Origin: Sulfitobacter undariae
GTDB lineage: Bacteria; Pseudomonadota; Alphaproteobacteria; Rhodobacterales; Rhodobacteraceae
Length of the DNA: 64,000 bases
Assembly (NCBI RefSeq): GCF_014196805.1
Contig: NZ_JACIEI010000005.1
Location: 1 to 64,000, forward strand
Reading direction: 5' to 3'
Position 1 is the stretch's first letter; each line of letters opens with the position of its first letter. The notes under the pieces are model-generated. The model saw only the letters and a list, made by a program, of their open reading frames with translations, searched no databases and had not been told where the DNA came from. Both the position numbers and the translations under genes were made by a program. Positions 1 through 8,074 of the stretch are shown piece by piece.

Positions 1-182
1 CGCCACTCAGCACTGGGCTGGAAAAGCCCTGTCGCCTTCGAACGAAAGGTGGCTTAAACGAGCACTTGGGGCGGCACTAAAGCGTGACAGGTCCAGGGGG
101 GGCTTCCGATGTGGTCCGCCCTATCGCAGGCAAATGTCAGCCCAAGCAAACACAGAATGCCAAATTTGAATGATACTCGCAT
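1..182 (-). pseudogene. flgH: flgH 5' part (flagellar L-ring lipoprotein), apparently frameshifted, cut by window edge
   Basis: An ATG at 182, three bases after the flgA stop, opens a frame beginning MRVSFKFGILCLLG and then a Cys followed by DRADHIGSPP. This is a lipoprotein-type N-terminus with the short post-Cys motif I associate with roseobacter FlgH (outer-membrane L-ring of the flagellum). At a run of seven G on the plus strand (106-112) the frame goes wrong and reaches a stop by about position 59. With one extra base the reading becomes DLSRFSAAPSARLSH, but another stop follows near position 10. The gene therefore looks broken, carries more than one lesion, or contains a sequencing error in the homopolymer. 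Identity rests on position after flgA and on the N-terminus only, because the rest lies outside the window. Confidence 0.5.
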
Positions 183-185
183 GTG

Positions 186-605
186 TCAGTTACTCACTTT
201 TATTGTGCCGTTATCTGCAATGACACCGAATAGAGTTGCGCGTGACCCCAAGTTCATCACACGAACGCGGTCGCCAATGGCACCACGCTCTAATGCACGC
301 CCTTCTGTGCTGATACTGATCCCGTTAGTATCGTAGAGAAGGAGGACGATCTGGTTGCGTGAAATCACAGAGGGCGGTGCAAGGTCCGTTAAAAAAATTG
401 GCCTCCCTGCGTAAAGCACTACACGTGCCTCTTGGCCCAAGACCTGGGACAGGTTGGCATACCCCTTGTTAGATTTGCCTGTTGCGATCGTCACATCCTC
501 GTTTGTGATTGTTTGCGCGGGGCGTATTGTACGCACGGGTACAACGGTCTCAGCCAAAACAGGTTGGACAAGCATGAATGTAAGGATCGTTGCAATGAGT
601 TTCAT
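186..605 (-). CDS. flgA: FlgA, flagellar P-ring assembly chaperone (short form)
   Basis: This 139-residue secreted protein starts with a clear signal peptide (MKLIATILTFMLVQPVLA) and consists of one SAF-type domain. It begins with the typical PVRTIRPAQTITNEDV stretch and ends with the GDRVRVMNLGSRATLFGVI beta region. In the family it assists assembly of the FlgI P-ring in the periplasm. It is much shorter than the roughly 220-residue enterobacterial FlgA, which is usual in this group. Its ATG overlaps the flgG stop by one base (TGATG) and flgH follows after 3 bases, so it belongs to the flgB-to-flgH operon. Confidence 0.9.
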   Translation of the reverse strand: MKLIATILTFMLVQPVLAETVVPVRTIRPAQTITNEDVTIATGKSNKGYANLSQVLGQEARVVLYAGRPIFLTDLAPPSVISRNQIVLLLYDTNGISISTEGRALERGAIGDRVRVMNLGSRATLFGVIADNGTIKVSN

Positions 606-1390
606 CAGCGCACCTGTGTCGTGGCGCTCATCATCTGGTCGACAGCCGAGATGACTTTGGCATTCATTTCGTAGCCGCGTTGGGCCTCGATCAACTCAGT
701 GATCTCACGCACAGCATCTACAGAGCTATCCTCCAGATACCCTTGGCGAAGTGTACCTAGTCCGTCCTCGCCAGGGGAGGATACAAGTGCCGGACCGGAT
801 GCTTCTGTTTCCAAAAACATGTTGCTACCTATTGCCTCCAAGCCCTTGGAGTTGGTGAAACCGGTCAACGTAAACTGTCCTAAAAGCTGGCCGGCTGCAG
901 CCTCGTCAAAATAGGCATACACTTCGCCATCCGCGTTGATCGAAATACTGCGCGCGTCGTCTGGTATCGTTATTTCGGGGCCAACCGCAAACCCGTCAGA
1001 CGTGACGATCAATCCCTCACCTGTACGCTTCAATCCCCCGTCGCGGGTATAGGCAGTTTGCCCGTTCGGTAGGGTCACCTCTAGATATCCCAAGCCTTCG
1101 ATGGCGACGTCTAGGTCACCGTTTGTGGCTGACAGCGCCCCTTGTTGGAGATGGATACTCACCGCGGCGGGGCGTACACCTAGGCCCAATTGGACACCTG
1201 TAGGTAAGACAGTTCCATCGGATGCGTTAATCGTCCCGGCACGTGCCATTTGTTGATAGTGCAAATCCGCAAACTCGGCACGACGGGCATTATATCCTGT
1301 TGTGCTCATATTCGCGAGGTTGTTGGAAATCGTCTCAACCCGCATTTGCTGAGCGCTCATTCCGGTAGCGGCAATCTTGAGGGCACGCAT
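605..1390 (-). CDS. flgG: FlgG, distal rod protein of the flagellum
   Basis: At 261 residues this has the standard length. The N-terminus (MRALKIAATGMSAQQMRVETISNNLANMST) is the conserved flagellar rod/hook motif with the SNNLAN signature. The C-terminus (ELIEAQRGYEMNAKVISAVDQM) is the matching helix that packs against it. The middle contains the FlgF/G-type core with LGYLEVTLPNGQTAYTRDG. FlgG forms the distal rod that crosses the P- and L-rings. It sits between flgF and flgA in a tight leftward operon. No defects are visible. Confidence 0.97.
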   Translation of the reverse strand: MRALKIAATGMSAQQMRVETISNNLANMSTTGYNARRAEFADLHYQQMARAGTINASDGTVLPTGVQLGLGVRPAAVSIHLQQGALSATNGDLDVAIEGLGYLEVTLPNGQTAYTRDGGLKRTGEGLIVTSDGFAVGPEITIPDDARSISINADGEVYAYFDEAAAGQLLGQFTLTGFTNSKGLEAIGSNMFLETEASGPALVSSPGEDGLGTLRQGYLEDSSVDAVREITELIEAQRGYEMNAKVISAVDQMMSATTQVR

Positions 1391-1402
1391 AATTTCTGTC
1401 CT

Positions 1403-2122
1403 TTAATTGGAAACTGTAAGGGTTTTGACGGCAGCCCGAATGCGCTCGTCTTCTGTTTTGAGGAAGCTCTGACCCATCTCATAGGCGCGCTGCACTTCGA
1501 TCATCCTCGACACTTCGAGAAGCGGATTGACGTTAGAGCTTTCTACGAACCCTTGAATAACCCGCGCGGTCTCAGAGGGCTCGTCGCCTTCATCAGCGCG
1601 AAACATGACCCCATCCTCACGGACCATTTTGAGCGGCTCAATCGGCTGAACAATGGCCATTTGTCCAAGAGGGGCACCATTCATACTTAGTGTGCCATCA
1701 GAAGAAACTGCCAGTGTTCCCTCGCCAGCGGGTACAAACAACGGCACGCGCCCCGCATCTAAGACAGGGAAACCGTCTGGTGTGACGAGTTGTCCCTCAG
1801 CGCTGGGAATGAAAACACCAGCTCGGGTGAGCCTTTCTCCCATCGGGGTTTGCACAACGAAATATCCGTCACCTTCTATAGCGAAATCAAAAGTGCCATT
1901 TGTTTGCGTTAACCCGCCTTGTTCGAACGACGTCCTGTTAACATTACCTTGCCCCATAGAGAGAGAGGGGGCGCCTTCCAGAGCCTTGACGTATTCTGAA
2001 AAAATCACGCCTTCTGCACGAAACCCCGTGGTCGAAGAGTTGGCAATATTGTTGGCAACCACCTGCATTTCGCGTTGTAGGCCCAACTGGCGCGTTAAAG
2101 TGGTGTATCCGGTACTTTCCAT
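1403..2122 (-). CDS. flgF: FlgF, proximal rod protein of the flagellum
   Basis: The start is taken at the ATG at 2122, giving 239 residues that begin MESTGYTTLTRQLGLQREMQ. The frame is open upstream, but that stretch overlaps fliQ in another frame and looks non-coding. The rod signature is present as VVANNIANSSTTGFRAEG, and the C-terminal helix reads EVSRMIEVQRAYEMGQSF. The central domain carries FAIEGDGYFVVQTP, characteristic of FlgF/FlgG. It forms part of the proximal rod. The gene starts two bases after the fliQ stop and lies 12 bases before flgG. Confidence 0.95.
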   Translation of the reverse strand: MESTGYTTLTRQLGLQREMQVVANNIANSSTTGFRAEGVIFSEYVKALEGAPSLSMGQGNVNRTSFEQGGLTQTNGTFDFAIEGDGYFVVQTPMGERLTRAGVFIPSAEGQLVTPDGFPVLDAGRVPLFVPAGEGTLAVSSDGTLSMNGAPLGQMAIVQPIEPLKMVREDGVMFRADEGDEPSETARVIQGFVESSNVNPLLEVSRMIEVQRAYEMGQSFLKTEDERIRAAVKTLTVSN

Positions 2123-2124
2123 CT

Positions 2125-2394
2125 TTATCCTCCGATGATGAGCGGGATGATCTGGTCGTGGAAGAACGAGACAAGCGTGTTGGTCATGAAGTGCATCGAC
2201 ATCCAGAAAACGACAGCGATCGCGGCCAATTTTGGCACAAATGTTAGCGTCATTTCCTGAACTGATGTCAGCGCTTGAACCAACCCGATGGAAACGCCTG
2301 TCACAAGGGCAGCGACAAGGATTGGCAGGGAGATGACAAAGGCAATCCATAACCCCTGTCGCATGGTGTCAAAAAACACCAATTCATCCATCAT
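2125..2394 (-). CDS. fliQ: FliQ, flagellar type III export gate subunit
   Basis: The frame from the ATG at 2394 encodes 89 residues, the family length, with two hydrophobic hairpin segments: roughly residues 15-40 (WIAFVISLPILVAALVTGVSIGL) and 52-75 (FVPKLAAIAVVFWMSMHFM). The linking TSVQEMTLTFVPK stretch is the conserved FliQ loop. It is an inner-membrane subunit of the flagellar export gate with FliP and FliR, neither of which is in the window. The ATG shares one base with the fliE stop codon, which supports this start over the longer upstream open frame. Confidence 0.95.
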   Translation of the reverse strand: MMDELVFFDTMRQGLWIAFVISLPILVAALVTGVSIGLVQALTSVQEMTLTFVPKLAAIAVVFWMSMHFMTNTLVSFFHDQIIPLIIGG

Positions 2395-2684
2395 CAGACA
2401 GGCATCCGCAAAATTTCCTGATACGCTTCTACCACTTTGTTTCGCACGCTTACCGCCGTTTCGACAGCCAGTTCTGTTTGTGCCAGAGCCTGGACCAACG
2501 CATGTGGGTCTGCATTTCCCATCATCGTTGATTGTGCGATTTGTTCTGATTTTGCCAAAGTAGCGGCAAAATCCTCTCCAATGTTTTTGAGCAGCGAGGG
2601 ACCGCTGTCTGGTCCTTCGCTTGGCGTGGTTGCAGGCTTGGCTGATGTGTAGTTTTGGATTGCGGAAAGTGATTTCAATTCCAT
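2394..2684 (-). CDS. fliE: FliE, flagellar MS-ring/rod junction protein
   Basis: This 96-residue protein starts MELKSLSAIQNYTS and ends with the well-conserved FliE tail ETAVSVRNKVVEAYQEILRMPV. In the family FliE joins the FliF MS-ring to the rod and is the first axial protein exported. The Gly/Pro-rich linker at residues about 18-32 separates a short N-terminal part from the helical C-terminal half, as usual. It is placed between flgC and fliQ, the classic flgB-flgC-fliE order. Confidence 0.95.
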   Translation of the reverse strand: MELKSLSAIQNYTSAKPATTPSEGPDSGPSLLKNIGEDFAATLAKSEQIAQSTMMGNADPHALVQALAQTELAVETAVSVRNKVVEAYQEILRMPV

Positions 2685-2729
2685 TCTGGAACTCCTTTTG
2701 GTTGTGTGGCTTATGGACGGGTTTCAAAA

Positions 2730-3122
2730 TTAGCGGCGTAGCAGCTGCATTAGGCTGCTCGACATATTTCGTGCCTGATCGAACATTTTAAGGTTCGCCT
2801 CATAGCTTCTCTGGGCTTCCCGTGCGTCCGCCAACTCGATTAAAAGGTTCACGTTGGAACCTGAGTAGTTTCCTTCTTGATCTGCCATTGGATGCGCGGG
2901 GTCGTAAACTTTGGGAAGTTCTGACTGATCCAGACGCACACGTCCTACTTCAACATTTGACACACGATCGCCGTGAGCCAAGGCTGTTTGAAACGAGACC
3001 AACTTTCGCCGGTATCCGGGTGTATCTGCATTTGAGATATTTTCAGATAAATGCCGCAAACGCTGTGCTTGTGCTTGCATCCCACTGGCTGAAACGGAAC
3101 GGGCTGACGAAAAATCAGTCAT
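2730..3122 (-). CDS. flgC: FlgC, proximal rod protein
   Basis: The 130-residue product begins MTDFSSARSVSASGMQAQAQRL, has the rod signature HLSENISNADTPGYRRK near residues 26-42, and ends with a helix containing ADAREAQRSYEANLKMFDQAR. Length and both terminal motifs fit FlgC, a proximal rod subunit secreted through the flagellar export gate. It lies 11 bases downstream of flgB and 45 bases upstream of fliE in the same operon. Confidence 0.96.
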   Translation of the reverse strand: MTDFSSARSVSASGMQAQAQRLRHLSENISNADTPGYRRKLVSFQTALAHGDRVSNVEVGRVRLDQSELPKVYDPAHPMADQEGNYSGSNVNLLIELADAREAQRSYEANLKMFDQARNMSSSLMQLLRR

Positions 3123-3133
3123 TTCATATTCTC

Positions 3134-3520
3134 CTAGTTTGTACGCACTGCCATGCGAATGATATCCAGAGCCGATTTATAGATGGCCAATGCGCGCTCA
3201 TGATCGCTTTTGGCCTCAGCGGCTTTGAGCAGTTCTGTTTCCAGAGAAACGGTATTTCCGTTTGGGTTATCGTCCCCCCGCTGCTCGGTTACAGGTATTT
3301 GTGATCCCTCGATGCTGCCATGCAAGTGTTCGGCACGGGTCGCGCGTTGTGCGCCTGCTGTTCCGGTCGTCGCGTAATGCGATGCGAAAGGGGCAAGTTC
3401 CTTGCCCGCATATCCAGGAGTGTCGGCATTGGCGACATTCTGTGAGGCAAGCGCCTGCTGTTGCCCTGCATGACGCGCCATAGCGGCGGAGGTTTGGAAC
3501 ACTTGTAAATTTTCGAACAT
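3134..3520 (-). CDS. flgB: FlgB, proximal rod protein, first gene of the basal-body operon
   Basis: I chose the ATG at 3520 (128 residues, MFENLQVFQTSAAMARHAGQ) because a GGGAGA ribosome-binding sequence precedes it and this length matches the family. The rod signature ALASQNVANADTPGYAGKE is present. The C-terminal helix (KSDHERALAIYKSALDIIRMAV) is typical of FlgB. It is the promoter-proximal gene of the leftward operon flgB-flgC-fliE-fliQ-flgF-flgG-flgA-flgH. It diverges from fliI across an 80-base gap that must contain both promoters. Confidence 0.95.
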   Translation of the reverse strand: MFENLQVFQTSAAMARHAGQQQALASQNVANADTPGYAGKELAPFASHYATTGTAGAQRATRAEHLHGSIEGSQIPVTEQRGDDNPNGNTVSLETELLKAAEAKSDHERALAIYKSALDIIRMAVRTN

Positions 3521-3600
3521 CGGGAATCTCCCTGCTGCGGTTTCATGAAGGCTTAAGGGTGATTCCTTTAGAAACAATGAGCAGCAGACAAAGGAACGCC

Positions 3601-4932
3601 ATGATTGATGCATTACTTCTCGATGGGCTAACGGCTCACATCGCTGATCTACGCACTGTGCGTGCTGTTGGACGCGTCAGCCGCGCTGATAGCACCGCCC
3701 TGCACGTGACCGGGCTGACAAACGACGCTTCAATCGGGGACGGTTTGAAAGTCTATCGTAAACGCGGGGCGCCATTGACGGGGGAGGTGGTCCAGATCAT
3801 CGGCTCCTCGCTGGTGATGCTCACGGATGCGCCCCCCGAAGGGGTGAGTCTGAATGATCGCGTCACGCTTATGTCGGCTGCTGCAATTGCGCCGTCAAAC
3901 GAATGGTTGGGCAGGATTATCGACCCCGCTGGTAAACCGTTGGACGGAAAACCGCTTTTGCGTGGCGCGATCGCTCGTCGCCTCTTATGCCCGCCGCCCA
4001 AAGCCGCTGATCGGCGGCCGTTTGGTGAACGATTAAATACCGGACTGGCAGTGACAAACACCATGCTACCTTTGGTAAAAGGGCAACGCGTGGGGCTTTT
4101 TGCTGGTTCGGGTGTGGGTAAATCCAGCCTTTTGGGGCAGTTTGCACGCGGGATGAGTGCGGATGTTGTTGTCATCGCAATGATTGGCGAACGTGGGCGC
4201 GAACTTCGACACTTTGTTGATGAAGTCCTTGGGGCAGAAGGTTTGGCGCGCGCTGTTGTTGTCGCCGCCACCTCAGATCAATCCCCCCTCATGCGGCGCC
4301 GTTGTGCATGGTCTGCAATGGCCGTAGCCGAGCATTTTCGTGATGCAGGTCAGTCGGTACTATTTTTGGCCGATTCGATCACGCGCTTTGCCGAAGCGCA
4401 CCGTGAAATTGCCATTGCCGCAGGAGAGGCACCTGTCCTGCGTGGTTACCCGCCTTCTACCACCCACCTCATCACCTCACTTTGTGAAAGGGCAGGCCCG
4501 GGAACCACCACGCAGGGGGACATCACGGCGGTATTTAGTGTGCTGGTCGCAGGATCTGATATGGACGAGCCGATTGCCGATATTTTGCGCGGAGTGCTGG
4601 ACGGCCACATTGTGCTGGATCGTAGGATCGCGGAGCGGGGGCGATTCCCGGCTATTGATTTACTGCGCTCTGTATCGCGAAGTTTACCTAAAGCCGCGAG
4701 TGAGCATGAAAACGCTCTGCTGTCCGTAACGCGTAAAATGCTAGGGTTATACGATGAAAATGCAATGATGATCCGCGCTGGCCTCTATACTCACGGCAAT
4801 GATCCAGAGGTAGATAAAGCGATCATTTTGTACCCCGAGATTGAGGAATTTCTGGCAAAGGTAGAACCGGGAGATTCTCAACGTAGTTTTAATCAACTTG
4901 AACTTATATTGCGGCGCGCTGGGTTGTCCTGA
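3601..4932 (+). CDS. fliI: FliI, flagellar type III secretion ATPase
   Basis: The ATG at 3601 is preferred because AAAGGA lies 7 bases upstream. It gives 443 residues starting MIDALLLDGLTAHIADLRTV. A Walker A motif (GSGVGKSS, residues about 168-175) and the signature PPSTTHLITSLCERAG near residue 290 place it in the F1-type secretion ATPase family. VLDGHIVLDRRIAERGRFPAID is the conserved segment shared with beta-like ATPases. FliI powers unfolding and delivery of flagellar export substrates at the cytoplasmic face of the basal body. It diverges from flgB, and its 3' end faces the mobile-element island. Confidence 0.95.
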   Translation: MIDALLLDGLTAHIADLRTVRAVGRVSRADSTALHVTGLTNDASIGDGLKVYRKRGAPLTGEVVQIIGSSLVMLTDAPPEGVSLNDRVTLMSAAAIAPSNEWLGRIIDPAGKPLDGKPLLRGAIARRLLCPPPKAADRRPFGERLNTGLAVTNTMLPLVKGQRVGLFAGSGVGKSSLLGQFARGMSADVVVIAMIGERGRELRHFVDEVLGAEGLARAVVVAATSDQSPLMRRRCAWSAMAVAEHFRDAGQSVLFLADSITRFAEAHREIAIAAGEAPVLRGYPPSTTHLITSLCERAGPGTTTQGDITAVFSVLVAGSDMDEPIADILRGVLDGHIVLDRRIAERGRFPAIDLLRSVSRSLPKAASEHENALLSVTRKMLGLYDENAMMIRAGLYTHGNDPEVDKAIILYPEIEEFLAKVEPGDSQRSFNQLELILRRAGLS

Positions 4933-5220
4933 GCAGGAATTTCTGGCGATCGATTCTGAACAAATGTTGCCGCGACCATCACCAGTTACCCAGTATCGGT
5001 GATGGTCTCAATGCGCGAACTAGGTCGAGAAAAGGCTATGCCTGCACAGCAGTTGCGCGTCTCAACGGGAAAGTACGATTGTAAACAAGCGTGAAAACAT
5101 AGGTATATGTGACGCAAAAGTAATCACTACAAAATCGTCCGGCACGGTCAAACGCCCAGTGTATGCCAAATTCAATACCTTTGCCTTTGACGTTAAAATT
5201 ACCCCAAGGACGCTGATTTT
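4933..5220 (+). other. non-coding or degraded stretch between fliI and the LysR remnant
   Basis: I see no gene here on either strand. It contains one clear inverted repeat (4974-5007, listed separately) just after the fliI stop. The reading frames are short and match no family I know. Because it lies directly before a decayed regulator fragment and an insertion sequence, it is probably eroded accessory DNA. Confidence 0.4.
4974..5007. terminator. inverted repeat downstream of fliI
   Basis: Arms GACCATCACC (4974-4983) and GGTGATGGTC (4998-5007) are perfectly complementary over 10 bases around a 14-base loop. The repeat begins 42 bases past the fliI stop, where transcript-end stem-loops are expected. 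No T-run follows, so it is not a textbook intrinsic terminator. It could stabilise a 3' end or mark an old element boundary. Confidence 0.45.
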
Positions 5221-5613
5221 CGAAAACGATACATCAAAATCCCGTCTGCGCCCCAGAGTATCCGCTCGCGGCCTATCCCAACCCCGGCTATATTGCATCG
5301 ACAGATTGTATTGCGCAGTCGTTATCGCACCCCTGCGGACCAGACCGATGAAATGAAAAGCTCCACGATTTGGAATGCTGAAAACCCTGATTTGATCCTT
5401 GCTTTGGTGTTGCGCGGACTTGGCTGGGCCGAACTCCCCATGCTATCGATCCACCACCATATTGCCGATGGCACTTTGTTACGCCTGGCATGTAGCTTTC
5501 AGCAAAGTGATGAACTTGAGGGCATAGATGTTGTCTGGACTGAGCAACGCGCACTAGGCCGTGAGGGTCAATGGAGACGCGACCAACTTCTTAACGTGTC
5601 GCAAGACGGATAG
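5221..5613 (+). pseudogene. remnant of a LysR-type transcriptional regulator (C-terminal effector domain)
   Basis: Frame 1 across this stretch reads TPAILHRQIVLRSRYRTPAD and then NPDLILALVLRGLGWAELPM with ADGTLLRL. This is the typical end of a LysR-family substrate-binding domain (conserved RGLGW.xLP and ADGxLxRL). The N-terminal helix-turn-helix and the first half of the effector domain are missing. The upstream part of the frame shows a second, shifted reading (APEYPLAAYPNPG) that resembles the preceding segment of such proteins, so there is probably a frameshift as well. The fragment is non-functional as a DNA-binding regulator. It sits beside an insertion sequence. Confidence 0.65.
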
Positions 5614-5742
5614 GGGGCACATGATAGGTATTGCTATTTCGGTTTCTTTTCAGGCCCAATACCGGTGAAAATGCCGCGGGAATATGACATTTTGGAACGC
5701 AAAAGCACACCTTTTAATTTTTGCGGACTACCCCGTTTGACG

Positions 5743-5760
5743 GGCTTTGTTACACAAATC
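5743..5760. repeat. left terminal inverted repeat of the IS
   Basis: GGCTTTGTTACACAAATC; 17 of 18 bases match the inverted copy at the other end of the element. It lies downstream of the transposase. Confidence 0.88.
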
Positions 5761-5796
5761 GGGCTGAGGTTGGACTTCCCCTTACCCCAGACGGAA

Positions 5797-6727
5797 TTAG
5801 CCTACGGGCACGGTGCGCGGTATGTCGAGAGCTGTGAAGCTGTTTAGGATCGCGGCACGGATTTGGACCTCCGCAACTTGCCGGTCGAAGTCACGTGCCG
5901 AGAGGCGCTGACCGAGCAACTTCACACAATGCATCTTTGTTTCGACGCGGCTCCGGCGGTGGTACCCGGTCACCTGTCGCCACAATGCGCGACCCAGATA
6001 CTTTGAGGATTGGACGGCTTCGTTGCGTGCTCTGGCCCCGGGCGTATCGGGCTTCCACAGTTTGGCATTCTTACGCGGCGGTATGACGCCATGGGCATTT
6101 CGCGCTGCAATCGCATCATGGTATTTGCGCGTGTCGTAGGCTCCGTCAGCACTGACGCTCCCGAGGTCTTGATCCGGGGATCTGATTGAGTAGGTCAGGC
6201 AGCATTGGAGCATCGCCGACACTGCTGCTTGTTACCTCAATGGCCCGTATCTCCAGCGTTTCCTCATCAATCCCTATATGGATCTTGCGCCATAGGCAGC
6301 GTTTGGAACCACCGTGCTTACGGGCATTCCATTCACCTTCGCCTTCCGCCTTGATGTTTGTGCTGTCTATTAGCAGGTGCAGAGGACCTGCTGATCCTTT
6401 GTGCGGGATAGCGACTGACAATGTTTTTTGACGGCGACACAATGTGCTGAAGTCCGGCACCGCCCAATCCAGCCCAACCAATTTCAGTAGGCTTTCCACA
6501 AACCCGGTCGTTTGCCTCAAGGGCAGGCCGAACACGACTTTGAGGGTCAGACAGGCTTGAATAGCAGCATCGCTGTAGGTTTGCTGACGCCCCCTTCGAC
6601 CAAACCCGACCACTTCCCACGTCATCCCTGGATCAAACCAGATGGATAGCGATCCTCGTTGTTTGATTGAAAAATTGTACTCGGCCCAGTTCCGGGTCTT
6701 GTACTTCGTCGGTATCCAGCTGCTCAT
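5797..6727 (-). pseudogene. IS5-family transposase, frameshifted
   Basis: The first part (start 6727, 193 codons) contains RNWAEYNFSIKQRGSLSIWF, PDFSTLCRRQKTL, the first catalytic Asp in LLIDSTNIK, and WRKIHIGID. The second part, in the next frame and ending at 5797, contains the second Asp in SADGAYDTRKYHD, PPRKNAKLW and the catalytic Glu in YHRRSRVETKM. All three DDE residues survive but are split by a frame change at a short C run near 6174-6178. Removing one base would rejoin NQI with PDQDLGSVSADGAYD. IS903-group transposases are normally one open frame, so this copy is probably inactive. Programmed frameshifting is the less likely alternative. Confidence 0.85.
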
Positions 6728-6775
6728 GGCAGCCTGCTACTATACTGGATTCATACAGTGAATCCTACAGGACGT

Positions 6776-6793
6776 GATTTGTGCAACAAAGCC
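6776..6793. repeat. right terminal inverted repeat of the IS
   Basis: The complement reads GGCTTTGTTGCACAAATC and pairs with 5743-5760 with one mismatch. It lies upstream of the transposase start. Confidence 0.88.
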
Positions 6794-6961
6794 ACGTACA
6801 CCTCTCGGCTAATAGTTTCGGAGGCGCAAAATGTACTTTTTGTTTGCGTATAACTGCTTAAGTATTTTGAATTCAACATCGTGGCCACAGACTACATCTG
6901 TCAGGAGTGGCTGAAGTACGACGCCGTGTCAGGCTGAGTAGTACATGGTGTTTATGGTGGG

Positions 6962-8074
6962 TCATCTAACAAGAAATTCCGCGTGCAATGCGCCTGCTGC
7001 TTTGATGCTTTTGAGAATATCGATCATGTCGCGCGGTGATACGCCAAGTGCGTTTAGCCCAGCGATGACTTGGGATAATGATGCGCCAGAAGGGATTTCA
7101 GCCAAACCGATACCGGGCTCTTCTTCAATGGCTGCACGGGTACGGGGGACAACTACGGTTTGACCTTGTGCAAAGGGATTGGGCTGAATCACCAATGGCT
7201 CCTCTTGAATACGAAGAGTTAAGTTTCCCTGACTCACTGCGACGCGAGAAATACGTACATCTTCGCCCATGACGATTGTTCCAGATCTCTGATCCACAAC
7301 GACACGCGCCTTGCGTTCTGGTTCAACCTCGATGTTTTCAATTCGGCCCAGAGCATGCGCAACAGAACGCATTTTTGTTGCAGGTATATCCAGAACAACG
7401 GTGCCACTGTCTAGCATGATGGCTACATTTCGACCGAAATTTCGGTTGATAGCCTGCTCTATTCTTCCGGCTGTCGTAAAATCGGCTTCGCGTAGCGCTA
7501 AACGCAAATCTTGTAACTTACTTAGTTGAAAGTCGATTTCACGCTCTACGCGCCCGCCAGAGGGAATCGTGCCTGATGTTGGGACGCCCTGCGTCACCTT
7601 GCCACCATCGCCTGCAGCAGTGGCTCCGCCTGCAATGATTGTCCCCTGAGCCACAACATAAATCTCTCCATCTGCTGCATTTAGCGGGGTCATAATCAGA
7701 GTGCCTCCCAAGAGGCTTTTGGCATCTCCAATTGCAGAAACAGTTACGTCTATCTGTCCGCCCGCCCGTGCAAACGGAGGTAAGGCTGCGGTGATGAGAA
7801 CTGCGGCAACGTTCTTGGGGCGGAATTCCTCTCCGGTAACATTCACTCCGAGCCGCTCGAGTATGTTCGTCATTATGTCTTCTGTGAATGGCGCGTTGCG
7901 TAACCCGTCTCCTGAGCCATCAAGCCCGACAACCAGACCATAGCCCACAAGATCATTCCCACGGACACCATCAAAATCGACTAAATCTTTGATCCGTACT
8001 GGACTAGCATGCGTGTCACCCGCTGACAGAAACAGGATGGCCAAACATAGGGCTAATTGCACCAAAATATTCAT
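6962..8074 (-). CDS. flgI: FlgI, flagellar P-ring protein
   Basis: The 370-residue product has a cleavable signal peptide (about residues 1-23, ending in SAGDTHA) and the family core: SPVRIKDLVDFDGVRGNDLVGYGLVVGL, TEDIMTNILERLGV and KNVAAVLITAALPPFARAG. It ends with the conserved ALGVSPRDMIDILKSIKAAGALHAEFLV. FlgI polymerises in the peptidoglycan layer as the bushing around the rod, helped by FlgA. It overlaps flgL by 4 bases and is the last gene of the motB-flgE-flgK-flgL-flgI set before the mobile-element island. Confidence 0.97.
   Translation of the reverse strand: MNILVQLALCLAILFLSAGDTHASPVRIKDLVDFDGVRGNDLVGYGLVVGLDGSGDGLRNAPFTEDIMTNILERLGVNVTGEEFRPKNVAAVLITAALPPFARAGGQIDVTVSAIGDAKSLLGGTLIMTPLNAADGEIYVVAQGTIIAGGATAAGDGGKVTQGVPTSGTIPSGGRVEREIDFQLSKLQDLRLALREADFTTAGRIEQAINRNFGRNVAIMLDSGTVVLDIPATKMRSVAHALGRIENIEVEPERKARVVVDQRSGTIVMGEDVRISRVAVSQGNLTLRIQEEPLVIQPNPFAQGQTVVVPRTRAAIEEEPGIGLAEIPSGASLSQVIAGLNALGVSPRDMIDILKSIKAAGALHAEFLVR

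Larger units (their letters stand above)
5743..6793 (-). mobile_element. IS5-family (IS903-group) insertion sequence, 1051 bp
   Basis: The element is bounded by 18-base terminal inverted repeats with one mismatch: GGCTTTGTTACACAAATC at 5743-5760 and the complement of GGCTTTGTTGCACAAATC at 6776-6793. Their sequence and the overall length fit the IS903 group of the IS5 family, whose ends begin GGCTTTGTTG. It encodes one transposase, now in two frames. A 9-base target duplication, normal for IS903, is not visible. Only ACG occurs directly outside both ends (5740-5742 and 6794-6796), which may be chance. The insertion lies between convergent genes and so disrupts no intact coding region. Confidence 0.88.

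Noticed and set aside
5062..5298. Minus-strand open frame of 78 codons between fliI and the LysR remnant
   Set aside because: Its sequence matches no family, it has no ribosome site, and it overlaps the regulator fragment on the other strand.
6860..6961. Reading VATDYICQEWLKYDAVSG next to the IS
   Set aside because: It is too short and matches no protein I know; at most an old scrap.
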